Shown in pieces: positions 59,135 to 64,000 of a DNA stretch of 64,000 nucleotides. Location of the stretch: positions 281,814-345,813 of the forward strand of contig NZ_AVAO01000003.1 of assembly GCF_000495255.1 (NCBI RefSeq), in the 5' to 3' direction. Position numbers and translations under genes: made by a program. The notes beneath the pieces are model-generated. The model was not told where the DNA came from. It saw nothing but the letters and a program-made list of their open reading frames with translations, and ran no database searches. The DNA comes from Candidatus Phytoplasma tritici. Lineage in GTDB: Bacteria; Bacillota_I; Bacilli_A; Acholeplasmatales; Acholeplasmataceae. Positions within the stretch are counted from its first letter, which is position 1. Each line of letters starts with the position of its first letter.

Positions 59135-60367
59135 TTAGCCGCAACAGCAAAAACATTCTTGCTGATCGTCTTTATCTTGATTAGTTTGGTTGATTTTTAA
59201 ACGCAAAACATCTTGAGCAATAGCGAGTTCTTCGTTGGTAGGAATGACAAAAGCTTTAATGGCAGAATCAGGAGTTGTAATAATTTCTTGTTTGCCTTGA
59301 ACTTTGTTTTTTTCTTCATCTAACTTAATTCCTAAAACTGATAAACGTTTAATGATTTCGGAACGAAAAAAAGAACAATTTTCGCCAATACCAGCTGTAA
59401 ATACTAAAGCATCAACTCCTTTTAATAATACGTAATAACTAGCAATATAATCAACTATACGCTTAACTTGGATGTTGTGTGATAAAATGGCTTGCTGATT
59501 ACCTTCTTTAATGCTTGCTAAAATATCACGAGCGTCATTAGAAATACCTGATACTCCTAAATAACCTGATTTTTTATTCAAATCATCGATAACACAAGCA
59601 ACAGTTTTTTTTTCTTTTTCAGCTATAAATTTCACTACTGCAGGATCAATATTGCCACTACGAGTTCCCATAGGAACCCCTTCTAACGGAGTGAAACCCA
59701 TAGAAGTATCAACTGATTTACCAGAATCAACTGCACACAAAGAAACGCCATTGCCAGCATGACAAATAATGATTTTGGCGTTGTCTTTACCCAAAATTTG
59801 TTGCATTTGCTCAGTTATGTATTTATAAGATGTACCATGAGCTCCGTATTTTCTAATTTGGTATTTTTGGTACCAGTAATAAGGAGTGGCATATAAAAAA
59901 TTAACTGCAGGAATGCTTTGGTGAAAAGTAGTATCAAAAACAGCTACTTGAAAAGCTTGGGGAAGTGCTTTTTGAAAAGCTTTAATACTTATGATGTTGG
60001 CAGGATTGTGTAAGGGAGCTAGGTCGCATAAACTTTCAATTTGAGTAAGGGTTTGTTTAGTTAAAACGGCAGAATCACTAAATATTTCTCCACCTTGAAC
60101 TACGCGGTGCCCTACTCCTTCGATTTCTTCCAAAGTATTAATAACTTTTTTTTGAATCAAAGCATCTAGCAATAACTCTACTGCTGTTTGATGGTTTGGC
60201 ACTTCTAATACTTGTTTTTCTTTTTTGTCTTTGGTCTTCATTGTTAAAACAGCTTGATTGCTACCGATTCTTTCAACTAAAACTGAAACAATTACTTTTT
60301 GTTGTGGCATTTCTAATAATTGAAATTTTAAAGAAGAACTACCAGAATTTACCGACATAATTTTCAT
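59135..60367 (-). CDS. ackA: Acetate kinase with a cysteine-rich tail
   Basis: Makes ATP from acetyl phosphate, a main energy step in organisms with no TCA cycle. The 410-residue protein has V-N-S-G-S-S-S-L-K-F-Q at the start, G-H-R-V-V-Q-G-G-E, F-D-T-T-F-H-Q-S-I-P, H-A-G-N-G-V-S and F-T-A-G-I-G-E-N-C. The C-terminus ends unusually in Q-Q-E-C-F-C-C-C-G, absent from usual AckA. GGAG precedes the ATG. No pta lies in the window. Confidence 0.96.
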   Translation of the reverse strand: MKIMSVNSGSSSLKFQLLEMPQQKVIVSVLVERIGSNQAVLTMKTKDKKEKQVLEVPNHQTAVELLLDALIQKKVINTLEEIEGVGHRVVQGGEIFSDSAVLTKQTLTQIESLCDLAPLHNPANIISIKAFQKALPQAFQVAVFDTTFHQSIPAVNFLYATPYYWYQKYQIRKYGAHGTSYKYITEQMQQILGKDNAKIIICHAGNGVSLCAVDSGKSVDTSMGFTPLEGVPMGTRSGNIDPAVVKFIAEKEKKTVACVIDDLNKKSGYLGVSGISNDARDILASIKEGNQQAILSHNIQVKRIVDYIASYYVLLKGVDALVFTAGIGENCSFFRSEIIKRLSVLGIKLDEEKNKVQGKQEIITTPDSAIKAFVIPTNEELAIAQDVLRLKINQTNQDKDDQQECFCCCG

Positions 60368-60544
60368 ATATTTTTCTCCGATTTTTGATTTGTAATAATT
60401 TATTTGTTGTTTGTATATTAATTTTTTTTGGTTGGGTTTGTTTTAATTGATAATTTCTTTTAATGGGTGGAATTATTTTTTGAATTTATAATTATTTGTT
60501 TGCAAGTTTAATTTCTTTTTATTGTTGGTAATTTTTTATTTTTT

Positions 60545-61234
60545 TTAATTGTTTGGAAAAATTTCAAGCAAACGATATATTCCCCAAGCATGAAAACAAG
60601 TTCCTGCCATAACAAAAAGATGCCAAATAAAATGAAAATATTTTTTATTATCTTTAACATAAAAATAGATACCTAAACTGTAAAAAACACCACCAAATAA
60701 AACGAAATGAAAAATATTGGCTTTCCACATTGCAGGCACTAACAAAAGCCCACTCCAACCAAGCAAAGCATAAAAGATTAAATGAATAATTTTCCCTTTA
60801 TTCATCCAAAAAACTTTGCATATTATACCTGAAAAAGCTAAAATACATTGGCAAAAAAAAAAGTATTGTCCCTTGGAAATTGACACAATTTCTAAAGGAA
60901 ATAAGGGTTTTTGCAATTCTGGCAAAAGCAACAAAATAGGTGCAAAAGTTCCCCAAATTAATAAATAAATACTAATATGATCTGTCTTTTGAAAAAAATT
61001 ATGAGCTTTGGTAAAGGATAAAGAATGATACAAAGTACTCATCAAATAAAGAATAATCATCGATATGCTAAAAACAAGTACAATATAACCGTTGGGATTT
61101 GACATTGCAGAGGCTTTAAGACAAAAAAAAACAAGAATAAAAACTCCTAAAGGAATCATTAAACCATGGGAAATGGCGTTGGCAATTTCTTCGCCCAAAG
61201 TTTGTTTATCACTTGTTTTAGTAGACCATTTCAC
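60545..61234 (-). CDS. Hemolysin III / PAQR family membrane protein, GTG start
   Basis: A seven-helix membrane protein of 229 residues. I start it at GTG 61234 because GGGAG lies 7 bases upstream; the longer frame to 61309 has no site. Family motifs: E-E-I-A-N-A-I-S-H-G near the start, S-T-L-Y-H-S, D-H-I-S-I-Y-L-L-I, and the C-terminal H-F-I-W-H-L-F-V-M-A-G-T-C-F-H, whose histidines and aspartate form the metal site of the family. Called hemolysin III for historical reasons; true role in bacteria is unsettled. Confidence 0.88.
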   Translation of the reverse strand: MKWSTKTSDKQTLGEEIANAISHGLMIPLGVFILVFFCLKASAMSNPNGYIVLVFSISMIILYLMSTLYHSLSFTKAHNFFQKTDHISIYLLIWGTFAPILLLLPELQKPLFPLEIVSISKGQYFFFCQCILAFSGIICKVFWMNKGKIIHLIFYALLGWSGLLLVPAMWKANIFHFVLFGGVFYSLGIYFYVKDNKKYFHFIWHLFVMAGTCFHAWGIYRLLEIFPNN

Positions 61235-61581
61235 AATAAAACTCCCTTCTTGCTTGGAATATGTAGCAATATTACTAAGATTATTAAAAAAGTTTAGAAA
61301 TTTATACAAGTTATAAAAAAATAAGGAAAATAAGTAAAATAAGGCAATATTTAAAAATAATAATTCACTTTATTAAATAATTTATAAATTAGATTAAATT
61401 GTAATAAAAACTAATTCTTATATATTTTATCACATAAAAATAGTTGCTAAACTAAATTTGTAAATTGACAAAAGATAAAATATGGAATTTCACAACATAC
61501 TTCAAAATACAATAATATATTATCAGTAAATAAGAGTATAATATTTAAGGCAACTGGTTTTCCATAGAAAGGAATATTTTT
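61235..61581. other. Spacer between the PAQR gene and mobile-unit debris
   Basis: Non-coding A/T-rich DNA. It marks the transition from housekeeping genes to degenerate mobile-unit sequence. No direct repeat or tRNA attachment site was seen. Confidence 0.45.
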
Positions 61582-62240
61582 TTATTTTTCATGAAATCTA
61601 TTCAAAATGGCTAGACGATCATTTTCTAAGTGGTTTGTTGCTTTTGTGATTTGTAAATGATCGATTACGATGATTTCATCTTTGTTTTCTAAATGTAAAC
61701 GATAAACTAAATCAATGACATAATCGATGCTTTTGCTTTTATCGTAACTAAATGATAAATTAATTTGTGAAAAAAATCTTTGGCTATTTCCATTTTTAAC
61801 AAATATTCAGAACGATGAATTATCACGTCATTTATTGTATAATCTTCTAAATTTTTGTCTAAAATTAAATCTAATGGAAAACGTGTAATGTTTGCAAGCA
61901 ATCTGCTTAAATTTTCTTCTAAGGTCATTTCATATGAAAATACTAATATATTTGGATGTTTGTTTGTTTGTTGATGTTTGGTTTTTGAAATGTCTATTAA
62001 AAGGTTGTAGACAAAAGTGGTTTTTCCTAACCCTGTATAACCACCAATGATGATGATTTGACCCTTTTTAAAGCCTTTCGTAGCTTGATTTAATCCTTTG
62101 AAGGTTTCCACTAAACGGTAATATTCTTCTTGGATTTTTTGTTTGGCTTGTTGATCGAACTGGAAAAATTCAGGATGACAAGAAGCCATTTGATTTAAAG
62201 TTAATAAGGTTTTATCTGATGGATGAGGAATAAAAGCCAT
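61582..62240 (-). pseudogene. dnaB: Replicative helicase DnaB, ATPase part, frameshifted and truncated
   Basis: Encodes the linker and RecA-like core of DnaB: G-F-K-K-G-Q-I-I-I-I-G-G-Y-T-G-L-G-K-T-T is Walker A, V-F-S-Y-E-M-T follows. Within an A7 run (plus strand 61770-61776) the frame shifts; the other frame continues S-Y-D-K-S-K-S-I-D-Y-V, then I-I-V-I-D-H-L-Q-I-T (Walker B) and R-L-A-I-L-N-R-F to TAA at 61582. The rest of the C-terminal core is missing. Upstream it connects, through an in-frame TGA at 62252-62250, to the N-terminal part at 62317-62655. Confidence 0.85.
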
Positions 62241-62316
62241 AAATTTTCTTCATTTATCAAAGATTTTTTGGTAGTATAGATATTTATAATAAGGATCTTT
62301 ATTTTCAAAAGAAGGG

Positions 62317-62655
62317 CTAATGATTTTTAAGAGTTGTTGAAAACATTTTTCGGGTATAGGTATGTTTTAAGTTAGCTAAGAAATCAAGGTTGTTTTCATC
62401 ATTAAAATTATCACTTAAAAAAGATAGTGATTCTTTCGTAAAGTGATCTTGGGGAAAATGGGTTTGGAGATAAGTGAGTAACTCTTGGATAATCTCCGTT
62501 TGAGATTTGATTTTATCAAAGGGATGAGTATTTGTCTGGTTTAAAGTTAAATATTTTAAGGCCTGAAAGATTTTTGTATGTTGTTTATCTAAAAAAGGTT
62601 GTGGTTCAATGAGCTGAAAATAAAAACTTAATTGGTCAGTTTTATTTTGGTTCAT
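62317..62655 (-). pseudogene. dnaB: DnaB helicase, N-terminal part
   Basis: The 112-codon frame fits the helical N-terminal domain of DnaB (Q-H-T-K-I-F-Q-A-L-K-Y-L, S-L-S-F-L-S-D-N-F). The same frame is open upstream to about 62694 (N-E-Q-K-A-L-K-Q-I-I-S-Y-M) without a start, so the true N-terminus is lost. Near 62340 the frame shifts; the continuing frame reads F-Q-Q-L-L-K-I-I-S-P-S-F-E-N-K-D-P-Y-Y-K-Y and meets the in-frame TGA before the ATPase part. At least two frameshifts and one nonsense codon thus separate this from a working helicase. Confidence 0.8.
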
Positions 62656-62741
62656 ATAGGAAATGATTTGTTTTAACGCTTTTTGTTCGTTTTAAGTGTT
62701 CCAAAAGTTTAGACACTTTTTATTTTTTAAAAAATCTTTTT

Positions 62742-62771
62742 AAGACTAACTATTAAGTTAGTCTTTTTTTT
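62742..62771 (+). terminator. Terminator-like hairpin before the sigma factor gene
   Basis: A perfect 10-base stem AAGACTAACT/AGTTAGTCTT with a 4-base loop, followed by six more T. It lies 40 bases upstream of the sigma factor ATG, with no gene upstream on the plus strand, so it could be an attenuator in the leader or a barrier to transcription into the unit. Confidence 0.75.
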
Positions 62772-62811
62772 GTTTTCAAGACTAAAATCATTTTCATATC
62801 TTTTCTAAAAA

Positions 62812-63174
62812 ATGTTTTTAGAGAGGATTCAAATGTTAAGACAAAATTTATTTAAAGAATTTTTAAAAAACAAAAAGAATTTTGAAATAAGAGATCAATT
62901 AATTGAACTTCATTTACCATTAGTAAAAAAAATTAGTTCAAAATTCAAATATTACCCTAAATTATTAACTAGAGAGGATTTATATCAAGAAGGAATTTTA
63001 GGATTAATTAAATCCCTCAATAATTACCAAGATTTAGGTTACGATTTCATCGCTTATGCAACTCCAACCATAAAATCAGCAATTAACGAACTAATAAGAA
63101 AAAGACATTCACCTTCAATACCTCAAAAAAACCACCAAATCAAACAATATGAGTTTCAAAGAAGAACAATATGA
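62812..63174 (+). CDS. Sigma-70 family factor, N-terminal part (frameshifted gene)
   Basis: The 120-residue piece contains sigma region 2: L-P-L-V-K-K-I-S-S-K-F, the L-T-R-E-D-L-Y-Q-E-G-I-L-G-L-I-K-S motif, and F-I-A-Y-A-T-P-T-I-K-S-A-I-N-E-L-I-R-K-R, as in FliA/WhiG-type alternative sigma factors of phytoplasma mobile units. The frame ends early (after Q-R-R-T-I), and region 4 is in the overlapping next frame (63149-63448). The two together would give about 200 residues, the size expected for the intact factor. A split, inactive gene is most likely. Confidence 0.8.
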   Translation: MFLERIQMLRQNLFKEFLKNKKNFEIRDQLIELHLPLVKKISSKFKYYPKLLTREDLYQEGILGLIKSLNNYQDLGYDFIAYATPTIKSAINELIRKRHSPSIPQKNHQIKQYEFQRRTI

Positions 63175-63448
63175 GCCTGATAGAATAATTAATCTAAACC
63201 CACATCAATTATGGATTAAACAATTAAACTATGAACAATTCATAAAAAAACTAAAAACAAAGTTGAGTAAAAACGAATTAAAAGTTGTTTGTTTAAGTTT
63301 CGGCATCACCCTAGAAAACATAAACGAAACTTACCAACCCATTTTCACTAATCAAGAATTAGCCCAAAAACTCAATTTAAAAATTTCACAAATTGAAGAT
63401 TTAAAAGATAAAGCAATACAAAAACTAAAAACAAACAATAAAAAATAA
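63149..63448 (+). CDS. Sigma-70 family factor, C-terminal part (frameshifted gene)
   Basis: A 99-codon frame holding region 4: L-S-K-N-E-L-K-V-V-C-L-S-F-G-I-T and F-T-N-Q-E-L-A-Q-K-L-N-L-K-I-S-Q-I-E-D-L-K-D-K-A-I-Q-K-L, a helix-turn-helix. It overlaps the N-terminal piece by 26 bases in another frame, with the junction near 63150-63175. It has no ribosome binding site of its own, so separate expression is doubtful. The ssb gene follows after 14 bases. Confidence 0.7.
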   Translation: MSFKEEQYEPDRIINLNPHQLWIKQLNYEQFIKKLKTKLSKNELKVVCLSFGITLENINETYQPIFTNQELAQKLNLKISQIEDLKDKAIQKLKTNNKK

Positions 63449-63462
63449 GGAGAAACCCAAAA

Positions 63463-63777
63463 ATGTTAAATAAAGTTCAATTAATCGGAAATATTACCCA
63501 CGACTTAGAAAAACAATATATCAACAGTAATAACGAACAAATCGCAAAAATAGATTTTAATTTAGCAATCAACAACAAAGATAAAGTCCAATACATCCCT
63601 TGTGTTGTTTTTAGAACGCAAGCCGAAAACTGCCACAAATACCTACATAAAGGTTCAAAAATATATGCAGAAGGCACCTTGTCAATCCAAAAATATAAAA
63701 ATAACGAAGAACAAATGCGAACCACAAACAAAGTAATCATCCAAAACATCATCTTTTTAGACAACAAAACTAAATAA
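63463..63777 (+). CDS. ssb: Single-stranded DNA-binding protein, mobile-unit copy
   Basis: A 104-residue OB-fold protein. It starts M-L-N-K-V-Q-L-I-G-N-I-T-H-D-L-E and has V-V-F-R-T-Q-A-E-N-C-H-K-Y-L and G-T-L-S-I-Q-K-Y, all typical of SSB. The disordered linker and acidic tip that bind partner proteins are missing, so the chain ends right after the core; this short form fits PMU ssb copies. AAGGAG precedes the ATG, and a terminator follows. Confidence 0.9.
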   Translation: MLNKVQLIGNITHDLEKQYINSNNEQIAKIDFNLAINNKDKVQYIPCVVFRTQAENCHKYLHKGSKIYAEGTLSIQKYKNNEEQMRTTNKVIIQNIIFLDNKTK

Positions 63778-63790
63778 CTTCGCACAATTA

Positions 63791-63813
63791 AGTCCCCAAA
63801 AGGGGCTTTTTTA
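63791..63813 (+). terminator. Rho-independent terminator after ssb
   Basis: CCCC-AAAA-GGGG stem-loop within AGTCCCCAAAAGGGGCTTTT, followed by T6, just after the ssb stop. Confidence 0.85.
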
Positions 63814-63863
63814 TACACCAATATCAACATAACATTAACAAAATCAAAGGAGAAAAACCAAAT

Positions 63864-64000
63864 ATGACAAAAAAAGAATTAATTAAATCAATAGCTGAGG
63901 CAACCAAAACCTCAATAACCCAAACCGAAGAATTTTACAATTCATTTGAGTATGCTCTAATTAAAGCGATTACAAACAACGCGGAAGTAGTTTTATCATC
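63864..64000 (+). CDS. HU/IHF-type DNA-binding protein, N-terminal part (runs off the right edge)
   Basis: The first 45 codons are visible from the ATG at 63864: M-T-K-K-E-L-I-K-S-I-A-E-A-T-K-T-S-I-T-Q, then F-Y-N-S-F-E-Y-A-L. This is the helical dimerisation half of HU/IHF (T-K-x-E-L-I-x-x-I-A). AAAGGAG precedes it. It continues the sigma-ssb-HU order of phytoplasma mobile units; the arm region lies outside the window. Confidence 0.88.
   Translation, partial: MTKKELIKSIAEATKTSITQTEEFYNSFEYALIKAITNNAEVVLS

Noticed and set aside
62250..62252. UGA read as tryptophan to rescue dnaB
   Set aside because: The only tRNA-Trp here has anticodon CCA and intact genes end with UGA as stop; the gene also has frameshifts.
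1..64000. CRISPR array or insertion sequence
   Set aside because: No regularly spaced repeats and no transposase-like frame (DDE motif) were found in the window.

Overview
The window is a 64 kb piece of a very AT-rich, low-GC mollicute chromosome and is best explained as a phytoplasma ('Candidatus Phytoplasma', probably aster-yellows-like; I cannot fix the species from sequence alone). The reasons are: UGA works as a stop and the only Trp tRNA has anticodon CCA, which excludes the Mycoplasma code; the gene set is reduced and import-heavy; DUF2963-type repeat proteins and other lineage-specific membrane proteins are present; and the right edge carries a decayed dnaB / sigma factor / ssb / HU block typical of phytoplasma potential mobile units (PMUs).

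Layout. (1) 1-11,068, minus strand: the S10-spc ribosomal protein superoperon from rpsJ to secY and the start of adk, tightly packed with several overlapping stops and starts. A perfect 36-bp AT palindrome separates rpsJ from rplC. (2) 11,069-15,387: a gene-poor stretch with rpmF, a decayed membrane-protein remnant flanked by a 43/45-bp inverted repeat pair, a membrane-anchored surface-type protein, and a small gene next to a shortened, frameshifted duplicate of its 3' part. (3) 15,388-18,474: a 1028-residue coiled-coil protein of unknown function. (4) 18,753-24,108, plus strand: a peptide ABC importer operon (two ATPases, solute-binding protein, two permeases), followed by an M32 carboxypeptidase. 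(5) 25,739-34,458, minus: P2A-type Ca2+ ATPase, YitT-family protein, ileS, ychF, rsgA. (6) 34,954-42,479, minus: glyA, an ECF vitamin transporter (T plus two ATPases), an M3 oligopeptidase and two S-component-like membrane proteins. (7) 42,867-48,911, minus: lower glycolysis (gapA, pgk, fba, tpiA) with a HAD phosphatase and one double-frameshifted pseudogene. (8) 49,182-53,269, minus: rpsB-tsf-pyrH-frr-cdsA. (9) 53,871-55,952: dut, ung and an ER-type signal peptidase. (10) 56,252-57,809: two lineage-specific membrane proteins. (11) 58,169-59,086: five tRNA genes (Trp, Leu, Gln, His, Ser), all minus and all with encoded CCA. (12) ackA and a hemolysin III/PAQR protein. (13) 61,582-64,000: the degenerate PMU edge.

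Together the genes describe a parasite that imports peptides (Opp-type importer plus M32 and M3 peptidases), vitamins (ECF module) and probably cations, makes ATP from triose phosphates and acetyl phosphate, and is decaying at its mobile regions. No tools were used: all family assignments come from motifs read in the translations, and database searches are named where they would decide a point.
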